From contig CAWFIB010000011.1 of the NCBI GenBank assembly GCA_963815775.1, positions 62,001 through 126,000 of the forward strand: a stretch of DNA of 64,000 nt, given 5' to 3'. A model generated the notes under the pieces. That model made no database searches and had not been told where the DNA came from. It worked only from the letters and a program-made list of their open reading frames with translations. Shown here one piece after another: positions 1 to 7,921 of the stretch; within the stretch, counting starts at the first letter, position 1, and the number at the start of each line of letters is the position of its first letter. Position numbers and translations under genes: made by a program. This stretch comes from CAVVDY01 sp963815775. GTDB lineage: Bacteria > Acidobacteriota > Terriglobia > Terriglobales > Acidobacteriaceae.

Positions 1-2
1 TC

Positions 3-854
3 GGCGTGCATCGCGCCCCGTACTTCATCTCCGTATCGTCCGATGGCAAGCGCGCCTATGTGGCGAATTCCGGCTCGTCGAATGTCTCAGTCATCGACCT
101 GGACGCACGCAAAGTCATCGCCACCATTCGCGTCGGCAATGCTCCCGGAGTGGCGAAGGTCTCTCCCGACGGAAGCATGGCCGTGGTCAGCAATCGCACC
201 GACGACACGGTCTCCATCATCGACACCGGCAAACTTGCGGTTCGCGCCACCGTGCCCGTCTGCCATCAGCCGCAGGACGTCGCCATACTGCCCGACTCGT
301 CGAAAGTGTTCGTCGCCTGCCCCGGTTCCAATCAGGTTGCGTCAATCGACCTGAAGACCGGCCGCATGCTCACCTTGCTCGAGGTTGGCAAGACACCGGT
401 CCAGATGGCGCTCAAACCTGACGGCGGCGAGCTCTTCGTCTGCAACTTCGACTCCGACAACTTCTCTATCATCGAGACCTATTCCAACGAGGTTGGTGGC
501 AGCTATCTCATCGGAAGCAATCCGGTCGACGGCGTCGTTACTTCCGACAACTCGCTGCTCTATGTCAGCAACTTCGGTGCTGACACGATCAGCGTCTACT
601 CCATCGATGAAGGCCGGGTGATTGGCTCGGTGCATGTGGGCAGCCGTCCCGATGCGCTTGCCCTCACACCCAACGAAGAACATCTGCTGGTGGCAGATAC
701 TGGCTCGGGCGACGTCGCGGTCGTGCGTACCGTCAAGACCCGCGCAAATTCGAAGATCAGCGCCGACCGCGCGCTGGTCAACGTCATCCCCGTCGGCAAT
801 CAGCCCAACGACATCGTGATCAAGGCCTTCGAGGTGAAGCCGGGCGCGCGCTAG
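3..854 (+). CDS. YVTN-family beta-propeller repeat protein (5' end outside window)
   Basis: The open frame runs in from the window edge, so the N-terminus and any signal peptide are missing; a GTG at position 6 is probably internal. The visible 283 residues hold about six 40-45 residue blades of the YVTN type. The blades show the pattern A-Y-V-A-N-x-G-S-x-x-V-S-V-I-D (also FVCNFDSDNFSII, LYVSNFGADTISV) followed by VGxxPxxxxxxPDG. Such propellers are usually exported or periplasmic and act as scaffolds or sugar/quinone-binding domains; no catalytic residue is visible, so the role is unknown. The last 35 bases overlap the 3' end of the convergent glycosyltransferase gene. Confidence 0.85.
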   Translation, partial: GVHRAPYFISVSSDGKRAYVANSGSSNVSVIDLDARKVIATIRVGNAPGVAKVSPDGSMAVVSNRTDDTVSIIDTGKLAVRATVPVCHQPQDVAILPDSSKVFVACPGSNQVASIDLKTGRMLTLLEVGKTPVQMALKPDGGELFVCNFDSDNFSIIETYSNEVGGSYLIGSNPVDGVVTSDNSLLYVSNFGADTISVYSIDEGRVIGSVHVGSRPDALALTPNEEHLLVADTGSGDVAVVRTVKTRANSKISADRALVNVIPVGNQPNDIVIKAFEVKPGAR

Positions 855-2544
855 GCACATAAATTGTGCACCGCTCCTGACCGGGGACTCTGATCGCCTC
901 CACCTCATTCAAATCGCCACGGTGCTCCCTCACCGCCAACCACACCGCATCGCCCTGAAACGCGATGATGTAGTCCGCCTGGTGCGCCGGATCGAGCAGC
1001 GCCCACTCCCAATCCGGATGGCTGACCTCGCTGATCACGTTTTTCAGCGGAATGCCCGCGCGCTGTAGCGCGCCGACATGCGAGCCTTCATACATCAGGA
1101 AGGTCGCATTCTTCGGCGCGCGGACCAGGAAGTTGGCTAGCGCCTCCTCCATCGCAACCCGCCCACGCGAATTGGCTCGCGCCTCGCGCAGTGTAATCGG
1201 CGCCTCGGCCCACGCCGAAAGATAGCTGCCGCTGATGCAAACCATCAGCAACACCCATGCCGTCCACTCGCGCTTGCGCGTGCGCGCGAGCTCCGCTATC
1301 CATGCCGCTAACACAACCGGAAACACCGCAAACACCGGCAGCAGTTCCAGCCCATATCTGACGTTGTAGTACGAGAACGGCCACCACGCCGGGATGAAAA
1401 TCGGCACGCTGCCATAGGCGATCGACATCGCGTAGAAGACCAGCGGCAACCACAGCAGCAGCCAGACTTTGTATCGGCGAAAACGCCAGGCGGCAACTGC
1501 GGTTCCCAGCAGAGTCAGAATCAGCAGCGCTCGCCCCCATGGCGCACTGCCCACGTTTAACTGCGCAGCCTTGAGGAAATACCGCGCTGCCGTGACCAAA
1601 TGATTCTCTCCCGGATACGGTGCCGCGCCCTGGCTGGTCGTGCGCCCAGCGATGGCCTTCGCCGAATACGGCCCGTTCGCCCAATCCATCGCCCGGCCCG
1701 ACACGCGATGGTTGTATGCCAGCCAGAACACCGGCACCAACGCGTTGATCAGCAGAAACTCGATCAGCGATTTCGCCAGCACCCGGCGGCGCGATGCTTC
1801 GCTCTCTCTGCGCCACCATTGCGCAACGACCACAACGACAATCGCGCCGATTACTGCGCCGGCAAACCATCCGTCGTAGCGCGTCCACGCGCCACCCGCC
1901 AGGCAAATGCCGCAGCGCTCCAGCGCCTGCTCGCGCGAGAGTCCTGCTCGCCCTTGCTCTGCCCCCCCCGGGCGCAGCATGGCATCGAGATACACGATTG
2001 CCCAGATGAAGAATGCCAGGAAGATCGGCTCGTTCATCGCCGTTGCCTGCATGTAGAGCAGGTTAGGATTCAGCGCATAAATCCCGGTCGCCAGCACTGC
2101 CGGCACTAACATCCCTTTGGGTGCCCCATCCTTTCCCTGCTTTTGGGAAAGGGTGGGGGATACGGTCCCCAAACCACTCACCAGCCGAAAAATTCCCAGC
2201 CCTCCGAGCACATACGCGACCATGCTGGGAATCGATCCGGCAATGCCGCTCTGCCACAGCCGGTCGTTCCATACAAACGGCAGCATGGCGACATGCTGCA
2301 GCGGCAACCACACCGTGCCTAATTGAAAGAACGACGACAGCCACGAGCGATTGTCGAGCACTCGCCGCGCAATGTTGATGTGCGCAACTGCATCGCCATA
2401 CAACAGCAGCTCATTATGCGCGTAATACCAGAGAAGAGCGGCGACGCTCAGGAGGGCGAGGACCATCCCAACGAGCGATTCCACGGCTAAGGGCTCGCCT
2501 GTTATGCCGCCCCTTCTGATTCGGGGATCTTCCGTTACGGCCAC
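820..2544 (-). CDS. Multi-pass membrane glycosyltransferase, GT-C/GT39-like (ArnT/PMT type)
   Basis: 574 residues with about ten or more hydrophobic segments. After the first membrane segment (residues 25-41) comes GDAVAHINIARR. This fits the first-loop acidic motif of GT-C enzymes, where an Asp takes the polyprenyl-phosphate sugar donor. A second loop with NPNLLYMQATAMNEP resembles the ArnT/PMT second acidic region. The C-terminus is a soluble periplasmic-like part. The likely role is transfer of a sugar from a lipid carrier to protein, lipid A or another envelope acceptor; the acceptor cannot be told. A GTG start is used, and the first 10 bases overlap the end of the ParE-like toxin gene, so the gene may be read through from the upstream toxin-antitoxin module. 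Confidence 0.75.
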   Translation of the reverse strand: MAVTEDPRIRRGGITGEPLAVESLVGMVLALLSVAALLWYYAHNELLLYGDAVAHINIARRVLDNRSWLSSFFQLGTVWLPLQHVAMLPFVWNDRLWQSGIAGSIPSMVAYVLGGLGIFRLVSGLGTVSPTLSQKQGKDGAPKGMLVPAVLATGIYALNPNLLYMQATAMNEPIFLAFFIWAIVYLDAMLRPGGAEQGRAGLSREQALERCGICLAGGAWTRYDGWFAGAVIGAIVVVVVAQWWRRESEASRRRVLAKSLIEFLLINALVPVFWLAYNHRVSGRAMDWANGPYSAKAIAGRTTSQGAAPYPGENHLVTAARYFLKAAQLNVGSAPWGRALLILTLLGTAVAAWRFRRYKVWLLLWLPLVFYAMSIAYGSVPIFIPAWWPFSYYNVRYGLELLPVFAVFPVVLAAWIAELARTRKREWTAWVLLMVCISGSYLSAWAEAPITLREARANSRGRVAMEEALANFLVRAPKNATFLMYEGSHVGALQRAGIPLKNVISEVSHPDWEWALLDPAHQADYIIAFQGDAVWLAVREHRGDLNEVEAIRVPGQERCTIYVPSARPASPRRP

Positions 2545-2813
2545 CGCTGCGCACCATGAAGAATTCGGACAATCGACACCCTGTCCTGCAACACGCGGTA
2601 CACAATGACATAAGGCAGCTTTGGAACCAGGAGTTCGCGCGTGTCTTGAAGGCGGTCAGGACGGCCGCGATTTGGCAGCATCTTAAGACTCTGTACCGAT
2701 TCGTAGACTGCGCGCGTTATGCGATTAGCACTTTGGAGGCTATTGGCTGCTTCGATATAGCTGGAAATGTTTTGCAGGTCGGAGAGGGCCGGTGCCGACC
2801 ACTGTACTCGCAT
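2535..2813 (-). CDS. ParE/RelE-family toxin
   Basis: 92 residues of the ParE/RelE fold: VQWSAPALSDLQNISSYIE at the N-terminus (typical WSxxAxxDLxxIxxYI), a central LxxxPxxGRP motif (MLPNRGRPD), and the end LPYVIVYRVLQDRVSIVRILHGAQRW, matching the family's YxIxYxxxxxxIxIxxVxHxxR pattern. ParE toxins poison gyrase and RelE toxins cut mRNA on the ribosome; sequence alone does not decide which. The ATG follows the TGA of the upstream antitoxin gene with no gap, giving tight co-translation. The terminal hydrophilic residues (H-G-A-Q-R-W) are the usual active-site end. Confidence 0.85.
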   Translation of the reverse strand: MRVQWSAPALSDLQNISSYIEAANSLQSANRITRAVYESVQSLKMLPNRGRPDRLQDTRELLVPKLPYVIVYRVLQDRVSIVRILHGAQRWP

Positions 2814-3047
2814 TCAGGATCGTTCCCTCTGTTCCCTCTTCTCAATCCACGCTAGTATGTCCTCGTCGGGAACGACTTCCCCTCGTTCTACGGCAGCCAG
2901 TCCCTCTTTGACCCTCTTTTCGAACCAGTCATTGTAGGCCAATGCCTGGTTGAGCGCTTCCTCCAACGCTTCGTCTTTGGAACGATGCGTGCGCTCAGCA
3001 AGCTGGCTCAGTTTGGCTTCTGCTTCAGGTTTGAGTGTCGTCGCCAT
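2814..3047 (-). CDS. Ribbon-helix-helix (CopG/ParD-like) antitoxin
   Basis: 77 residues. The N-terminus MATTLKPEAEAKLSQLAERT followed by HRSKDEALEEALNQAL is a CopG/ParD-like ribbon-helix-helix DNA-binding domain (residues 1-40). The charged C-terminus (RVKEGLAAVERGEVVPDEDILAWIEKR) is the usual flexible toxin-binding tail. It precedes the ParE-like toxin and abuts it directly, so the two form a type II module. Repression of its own promoter is expected from family behaviour. No clear Shine-Dalgarno is visible before the ATG. Confidence 0.8.
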   Translation of the reverse strand: MATTLKPEAEAKLSQLAERTHRSKDEALEEALNQALAYNDWFEKRVKEGLAAVERGEVVPDEDILAWIEKREQRERS

Positions 3048-3125
3048 AGCAGGAGTTTACTGCAAGATCGCCACGGGCCTCATCGCCAGGCCCCGAACCT
3101 CCGTGTCCTCCGTGGTGCGCCCGTC

Positions 3126-4049
3126 TCAATCCAGATGCGTCAACTCGCGGAACGCATTGAACCGCTCGTCGATCTCTGCGCGCGTCAGCGATTGCAGCCG
3201 CTCGGTTCCGAAGCGTTCCACCGAGAACGATCCCATCACGCTGCCATAGAACATGGCGTGCTTCAGCACGCGGCGCGTGATCTCGCCCTGTGATGCGATA
3301 TAGCCCATAAAGCCGCCGGCAAAGCTGTCGCCCGCGCCGGTAGGATCGCGCACTTCATCCAGCGGCAGCGCGGGAGCGCGAAACGGATGGTGCCCGCCGG
3401 CGAACTCGCCGTCGCGGAAGAAAATCGTCGCCCCGTATTCGCCATGCTTGATGACCAGCGCCTTCGGCCCCATCTCCAGCACCTTGTGCGCCGCGCGCGG
3501 CAGGCTCGTATCCCCCGCCAGCATTTTGGCCTCGCCATCGTTGATCAGCAGGACATCCACCCGCTTCAGCATCTCGCCCAGGTTCTGGCGCTGGCTGCTG
3601 ATCCAGAAATTCATGGTGTCGCCACCCACCAGCTTCACGCCTTTCATGCTGTCGCGCACTCGCACCTGCAACACCGGATCGATGTTCGCCAGGAACAGAT
3701 ATTCCGAATCGCCGTACTCCGACGGAATCTTCGGGTCGAATTTCTCGAAAACGTTTAACTGTGTATCCAGCGTCTTGGCCTCGTTGACGTTCTCCCCGTA
3801 TTCGCCCGCCCAGAAGAAGGTCTTCCCCTTCGCGTGCTGGATGCCGCGCGTATCCACGCCGCGGCGCTTCATCACCGCTTCCTCTTCCGAGGTAAAGTCT
3901 TCGCCCACCACCGCCACCACACGAACATCCGTAAAGTAGCTGGCGGAAAGCGAAAAATGCGTGGCCGCGCCGCCAAGAATCTTGGCGCGCGTGCCGTAAG
4001 GCGTTTTCAGCGAATCGAATGCGACCGAACCAACCACGACGATAGACAA
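3126..4049 (-). CDS. PfkB-family sugar/nucleoside kinase, probable adenosine-type kinase
   Basis: 307 residues. It has the PfkB N-terminal GGAATHFSLSASYF motif near residue 26 and the C-terminal signature DPTGAGDSFAGGFMGY at residues 235-250, with catalytic Asp241 and the GAGD anion hole. The substrate-lid region is short, as in adenosine and ribokinase-like members. The start is a TTG preceded by GGGAG; it lies 4 bases past the stop of mtnP, so the two are one operon. MtnP releases adenine and methylthioribose-1-phosphate from methylthioadenosine, so a partner kinase acting on a nucleoside or a ribose derivative is plausible. The exact substrate is inference. Confidence 0.85.
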   Translation of the reverse strand: MSIVVVGSVAFDSLKTPYGTRAKILGGAATHFSLSASYFTDVRVVAVVGEDFTSEEEAVMKRRGVDTRGIQHAKGKTFFWAGEYGENVNEAKTLDTQLNVFEKFDPKIPSEYGDSEYLFLANIDPVLQVRVRDSMKGVKLVGGDTMNFWISSQRQNLGEMLKRVDVLLINDGEAKMLAGDTSLPRAAHKVLEMGPKALVIKHGEYGATIFFRDGEFAGGHHPFRAPALPLDEVRDPTGAGDSFAGGFMGYIASQGEITRRVLKHAMFYGSVMGSFSVERFGTERLQSLTRAEIDERFNAFRELTHLD

Positions 4050-4053
4050 GGGC

Positions 4054-4938
4054 CTAAGCTCCCACTTTCTTTTCAGATTCGAAATACTTTCCCACCAGCA
4101 GTTTCAGCCGCTCCAGCGTCGCCGGCGGCACCGATTCCTTATGAGTGATGATGGCATGGCTCAGCGCCGAGCCGCATTTGCAGCCGCGCTCTTTCGGCAG
4201 CAGGGCAACCGTCTCGCGCACCACATTAGCTGCATTCTCCGCATTCTTGGCCAGCACTCCGATGATCTGCTCGACCGTCACATGATCGTGCTCCGGATGC
4301 CAGCAGTCGTAATCGGTCACCATCGCCACCGTCACGTAGCAAAGCTCGGCCTCGCGCGCCAGCCTGGCTTCCGTCAGGTTGGTCATGCCGATCACGTCCA
4401 TGCCCCAACTGCGATACAGGTTTGACTCCGCCAGCGTCGAGAACTGCGGCCCTTCCATGTTGAGATAGGTTCCGCCATGCTTCGCCTTCACCCCCGCGCG
4501 CCCGCAGGCTTGCTCCACGACCTTCGCCGTCTCGGCGCAGATTGGATGGCCAAAACCGATATGCGCCACCAGACCATCGCCGAAGAACGTGTCCACGCGG
4601 TGGCGCGTACGGTCGACAAACTGGTCGGGGATCACGAAATCCATCGGCTTGTGCTCTTCCTTCAGCGAACCAACGGCCGACAGCGAAACGATGCGCCCGA
4701 CGCCAAGCTGCTTGAAACCGTGCACATTGGCGCGATACGGCAGCTCGGTCGGCATCAGCCGATGCCCCCGCCCATGGCGCGACAGAAACGCCACCCTGCG
4801 TCCGCTCAGCGTTCCCAGCACGTACGCATCAGACGGCTGGCCAAACGGCGTCTCCAGCGGGACCTCGTGAACCTCCGTCAGGCCCGGCATGGAGTACAGG
4901 CCGCTGCCGCCAATGATTCCTATCTCTGCCTGCTGCAA
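4054..4938 (-). CDS. mtnP: S-methyl-5'-thioadenosine phosphorylase
   Basis: 294 residues, matching the MTAP/PNP family length. It begins IGIIGGSGLYSMPGL, has FLSRHGRGHRLMPTELPYRAN in the phosphate/ribose site, then LSAVGSL and NMEGPQFSTLAESNLYR, and MVTDYDCW in the base-binding region. A methionine in the MEGPQFST motif favours methylthioadenosine over guanosine/inosine phosphorylases. The enzyme splits methylthioadenosine with phosphate in cytoplasmic methionine salvage. The TTG start is chosen because AGGAGG lies 6 bases upstream. A TATAAT lies at 4974-4979. The gene leads an operon with the downstream PfkB kinase. Confidence 0.92.
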   Translation of the reverse strand: MQQAEIGIIGGSGLYSMPGLTEVHEVPLETPFGQPSDAYVLGTLSGRRVAFLSRHGRGHRLMPTELPYRANVHGFKQLGVGRIVSLSAVGSLKEEHKPMDFVIPDQFVDRTRHRVDTFFGDGLVAHIGFGHPICAETAKVVEQACGRAGVKAKHGGTYLNMEGPQFSTLAESNLYRSWGMDVIGMTNLTEARLAREAELCYVTVAMVTDYDCWHPEHDHVTVEQIIGVLAKNAENAANVVRETVALLPKERGCKCGSALSHAIITHKESVPPATLERLKLLVGKYFESEKKVGA

Positions 4939-4973
4939 ACAGGTCCTCCTGCGATGGGGATGGCAAACCTCTG

Positions 4974-4979
4974 ATTATA
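4974..4979 (-). promoter_or_regulatory. -10 box of the mtnP promoter
   Basis: Read on the minus strand the sequence is a perfect TATAAT, about 36 bases before the mtnP start. No good -35 hexamer is visible at 16-18 bases upstream, so strength is uncertain. Confidence 0.5.
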
Positions 4980-5010
4980 CAGAGGCATCATTGCTGCCTG
5001 ATCTACGCCT

Positions 5011-5067
5011 GTCATCCTGAGCGGAGCGATCCGCCGAAGGCGGAGAGCGCAGTCGAAGGACCCCTAT
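5011..5067. repeat. Dispersed TGTCATCCTGAGCGG element, copy A
   Basis: About 57 bp beginning GTCATCCTGAGCGGAG and ending GTCGAAGGACCCCTATG, with an internal CCGCC/GGCGG stem. A nearly identical copy lies at 31639-31697, and a diverged one with full terminal inverted repeats at 25706-25790. The element lies in the 523-base gap 4939-5461, whose only other recognisable signals are the mtnP promoter and the hairpin at 5266-5302; I see no convincing gene in the rest. Confidence 0.8.
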
Positions 5068-5265
5068 GAACGAGCATAGTATTCCCTGGCCTGCATTCTC
5101 AAAGCGTTTGCTTCATCCAGGCGAGAGCAGAAAACGGGAGCGAGTCCGTGCTGCCTCACGGACGCACTCCCCATCAGCGCTCGTCCCCATAGCTTTTTCT
5201 ATTCAGTTGTCAAAGAGTCGTCCGGCGCGGGCATTGTGCCAGCCGGTTTCGCGTTCCGGAAACGC

Positions 5266-5302
5266 AAAAAGAGCCAGACGGCGGAATTCGCCCTTCTGGC
5301 TC
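5266..5302 (-). terminator. Rho-independent terminator (minus strand)
   Basis: Read on the minus strand: GAGCCAGA, a loop region, TCTGGCTC, then TTTTT. The stem is 8 bp and is followed directly by a T-run, a standard intrinsic terminator. It lies about 160 bases after the PIN gene that ends at 5462 and probably closes the AbrB-PIN transcript. Confidence 0.75.
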
Positions 5303-5461
5303 TACTGTTTCCACTATAGCAAATTTGAGGGGGGAATCTTCACCAGTTGCGCAACTTATATTTATATGGCCGTCAAGCACTTGCGCGGATTGTGGCACGT
5401 TCGGGCCATTGACACCGCGTTTTCCAAATCGGGAAATCGGTACGGTTGAATGAATTCGCTT

Positions 5462-5914
5462 TTAAGCAATGCGGTCCAAAACGAGAGTCTCAAATTGTTT
5501 TACCCGCTCTAACACCGGATCATTGGTAATGAACCCGGTGGCGTTGGCCAGAACCGCCGTAGCTGCCTGCAAGGCGTCTGGGGTTCGCAGGTTGTGTAAC
5601 GCCCTCAACCTCGCCGCCAGGTCTGCAATCTGCAGAGTTGCGGGTATCCATTCCAGGTTGGGATACCTCGAAAACAGTGCATAGAAGTCGTCAACTTGGC
5701 TCTCGTTCTTGTTTCTATATGCCGGTACAAGAAGTTCGGCCATCGTAATTGTGGAGGTAACTCCGCTTATACCGGTCCGCTCCAGGGCGGAGAAAACCAT
5801 GTCCGTCATGGCGACGTATCGCGGATTCGCCTCGACTTGGTAGATGAAGATGTTTGAGTCCAGCGCTATACGTCGGTTCCTCCGAAGGAATGAGCGCAAA
5901 GCCTCTAATCCCAA
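5462..5914 (-). CDS. PIN-domain RNase toxin (VapC-like)
   Basis: 150 residues. The four acidic positions of a PIN nuclease are visible: Asp in ALDSNIFIY (about residue 19), Glu in ITMAELLVP, Asp in RTPDALQAATA, and Asp in FITNDP near the C-terminus. VapC toxins cut tRNA or rRNA with bound Mg/Mn. A TTG start overlaps the end of the AbrB antitoxin by 10 bases; no ATG exists before the first catalytic Asp. The pair is a type II toxin-antitoxin module with its own operator (6129-6153) and terminator (5266-5302). Confidence 0.88.
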   Translation of the reverse strand: MGLEALRSFLRRNRRIALDSNIFIYQVEANPRYVAMTDMVFSALERTGISGVTSTITMAELLVPAYRNKNESQVDDFYALFSRYPNLEWIPATLQIADLAARLRALHNLRTPDALQAATAVLANATGFITNDPVLERVKQFETLVLDRIA

Positions 5915-6126
5915 CTCTCACGTTCCTTCTTAAGGTAGTCCCGGCCATACAGATTCGGTGCGAGGCCGCGAATAGCAGTGCTGTAGGACTTCGGCTTGGG
6001 AAGCAAAATGATCTTCGATCCACGGACCACCACTAAGATCTGGTCGCCTGCTTTCAGGTGTAGAGCCTCCCGCGCCTCGCGCGGAATCACAATCTGGTTC
6101 TTGCTGGAAAGCTTCGCTGTCGTCAT
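5905..6126 (-). CDS. AbrB/SpoVT-type antitoxin
   Basis: 73 residues from the ATG at 6126; a GTG one codon earlier is possible. The swapped-hairpin AbrB domain is clear: KLSSKNQIVIPREAREALHLKAGDQILVVVRGSKIILLPKP. The C-terminus (about residues 50-73) is the toxin-binding tail. It precedes and overlaps the PIN gene. A TATAAT inside a 25-bp inverted repeat lies immediately upstream, so autorepression is likely. Confidence 0.88.
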   Translation of the reverse strand: MTTAKLSSKNQIVIPREAREALHLKAGDQILVVVRGSKIILLPKPKSYSTAIRGLAPNLYGRDYLKKERESWD

Positions 6127-6128
6127 CA

Positions 6129-6153
6129 CTTTACATTATAGCATATTGTAAAG
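6129..6153 (-). promoter_or_regulatory. Operator/promoter of the AbrB-PIN module
   Basis: Perfect 7-bp arms CTTTACA and TGTAAAG separated by 11 bases, with the minus-strand -10 box TATAAT at 6135-6140 inside. Its position right before the antitoxin start and the palindrome over the -10 fit an autorepressor site; binding is inferred. Confidence 0.65.
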
Positions 6154-6185
6154 CACACAAGGAGGCGGCCGATCTCGATCACGCC

Positions 6186-6794
6186 CTATTTCCCCGGCCA
6201 CGCCCTGAGCGCGGTTTGCGCCACGCTCTCCAGCGCCGCGCGGCTGGCGCCGCCGGCGGCTTGCACCGACATGCCATGCAGAATGGCCATGTAAAACCGC
6301 GACAGGTCGGCGGGATTCACCGACTCAGGAAGCTCGCCTTCGTCTTTCGCTCTCTTCAGCCGCTTGCGCAAGGCCACTTCCCCGGCCGCGCGCCGGGTCG
6401 CCAGCTCTTCCCGCATGGCACTCGATTCCTCGCCGCACGCCAGCGCTCCCTGCACCAGCAGGCAGCCATGGGGAGCGTGCGGCCGCGTCAGCGTGGCGAT
6501 GGTACCGCGCAGCATCAGTTCCACCGCCCGGCGTGCGGTCGATTCCTGCAGCGCCTGGGACATGTATGCCATGGGCCCGCTCTCGTAGCGCTCCAGCACC
6601 TTGCGAAATAGTGTTGCCTTGTCGCCAAAAGCTGCGTACAGGCTGGGGCGATTGATGCCCATGGCCTCGGTCAAATCGCTAAGCGAAGCCCCGTCATAGC
6701 CTTTTTCCCAAAAGACCTGCAGCGCCGCATCCAGCGCTCGCTCCTCGTCAAACAGCCGCGGCCGTCCCCTTGCGCCGGATTTCGCCAGTTTCAT
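6186..6794 (-). CDS. TetR/AcrR-family repressor
   Basis: 202 residues. The N-terminal HTH is plain: ALDAALQVFWEKGYDGASLSDLTEAMGINRPSLYAAFGDKATLFRKVLERY (residues about 18-70). The C-terminal helical domain (TetR_C-like) binds an unknown ligand. The ATG at 6794 is preferred over a GTG one codon earlier. It is divergent from an SDR oxidoreductase with 133 bases between, a classical repressor-target arrangement. The CTGTA-N8-TACAG inverted repeat at 6871-6888 is a candidate operator. Confidence 0.88.
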   Translation of the reverse strand: MKLAKSGARGRPRLFDEERALDAALQVFWEKGYDGASLSDLTEAMGINRPSLYAAFGDKATLFRKVLERYESGPMAYMSQALQESTARRAVELMLRGTIATLTRPHAPHGCLLVQGALACGEESSAMREELATRRAAGEVALRKRLKRAKDEGELPESVNPADLSRFYMAILHGMSVQAAGGASRAALESVAQTALRAWPGK

Positions 6795-6870
6795 CACTCT
6801 GTCATATTAGACTAGGCATATTTGTACCGGACAGTAAATATGTGTGAAACTTTCCCGCCCCTCGCTATAT

Positions 6871-6888
6871 CTGTATCGCAAGGTACAG
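6871..6888. promoter_or_regulatory. Candidate TetR operator between tetR and the SDR gene
   Basis: CTGTA and TACAG arms 8 bases apart, about 40 bases before the SDR start, in the shared 133-base divergent promoter region. Related half-sites (TGTACCGG near 6824 and CGTACCG near 6893) also occur. Function is inferred from position. Confidence 0.4.
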
Positions 6889-6927
6889 AAATCGTACCGC
6901 CGATTTGGAGTGAAAGGAAGCAAGCAC

Positions 6928-7677
6928 ATGGGCAAGCTGGAAGGAAAGGTCGCAATCGTAACCGGAGCGTCCAAGGGAATCGGCGCCGGTATCGCCAAAC
7001 AGTTCGCAGCCGAAGGGGCCACCGTAGTCGTCAACTATGCGTCCAGCAAGGACGCGGCAGAGAAGGTCGTCAAGGAAATCACCAGCAAGGGCGGCAAGGC
7101 CATCGCCGTCCAGGGAGACATCGCCAAGCAGGGCGACATTGAGCGGGTCTTCGCCGAGACCAAAAAGCACTTCGGCAAACTCGACATCCTGGTCAACAAC
7201 GCCGGCGTGTACGAATTCTCCCCCATCGACGGCATCACCGGAGAACACTTCCACAAGCAATTCGACCTCAACGTGCTCGGACTGATCCTGGCTTCGAAAG
7301 AAGCCGCCAAGTACATCGACGGCAACGGCGGCAGCATCGTTAACATCAGCTCCATAGCCAGCACCGCTGCCCCGGCAACCGCAACGGTCTACAGTGCCAC
7401 CAAGGGCGCCGTCGATACGGTGACCAAATCTTTGGCCAAGGAACTGGGACCGCGCAACATCCGCGTCAACGCCATTAATCCCGGCATGGTCCTCACCGAG
7501 GGCGTGCAAACCGCCGGACTCGATCAGAGCGACTTCCGCAAGGACCTCGAGTCGCGCACTCCGCTCGGCCGCATCGGCAAAGTGGAGGATATCGCGCCCG
7601 CCGCGGTCTTCTTCGCCTCCAACGATTCCTCCTGGATCACCGGCGAAACCCTGGTCATCGCTGGCGGCTTGAGCTAA
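6928..7677 (+). CDS. Short-chain dehydrogenase/reductase (3-oxoacyl-ACP reductase-like)
   Basis: 249 residues from the ATG at 6928, which has AAAGGAAG 9 bases upstream. Classical SDR features: TGASKGIG NAD(P)-binding motif (residues 13-20), DILVNNAGVYE, Ser in VNISSIAS, and YSATKGAVD with the catalytic Tyr-x-x-x-Lys, then NAINPGMVLTEG. It is closest to the FabG-like glucose/alcohol dehydrogenase group. Substrate unknown. The divergent TetR gene suggests induction by a small molecule that is either substrate or toxic. Confidence 0.9.
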   Translation: MGKLEGKVAIVTGASKGIGAGIAKQFAAEGATVVVNYASSKDAAEKVVKEITSKGGKAIAVQGDIAKQGDIERVFAETKKHFGKLDILVNNAGVYEFSPIDGITGEHFHKQFDLNVLGLILASKEAAKYIDGNGGSIVNISSIASTAAPATATVYSATKGAVDTVTKSLAKELGPRNIRVNAINPGMVLTEGVQTAGLDQSDFRKDLESRTPLGRIGKVEDIAPAAVFFASNDSSWITGETLVIAGGLS

Positions 7678-7803
7678 GCTCATTTCGCACTTGGCTCTTC
7701 GGTCTCGGCGTTTGCAGTTCGTTGTTGGGTCTCGCTACCCCGCCGAGGTAAGCAAGACAGTTTGAACAGGTATTCGCAAGCTGCGAAGCAGCAACTTCGA
7801 TTT

Positions 7804-7831
7804 AAGCCCCGGGCGGGCGAGCCCGGGGCTT
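7804..7831 (+). terminator. Strong GC hairpin after the SDR gene
   Basis: Perfect 11-bp stem AAGCCCCGGGC / GCCCGGGGCTT with a 6-base loop, 127 bases past the SDR stop. There is no long T-run (only CATTT follows), so it may be a terminator, a 3' stabiliser or a member of the local hairpin families. Confidence 0.5.
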
Positions 7832-7921
7832 GCATTTGCGAGGTGCCGCGTGGCAGCATAGCGGCCCGCTGCCTCACCAGGCCGGCGGTGCTAATCTAGA
7901 CTGCACTAATTGGAGACCGCC

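Noticed and set aside
5066..5449. A 127-codon open frame on the plus strand in the gap after mtnP
   Set aside because: It begins in a dispersed repeat, crosses the minus-strand terminator, has no family pattern, and its composition is like a chance frame.
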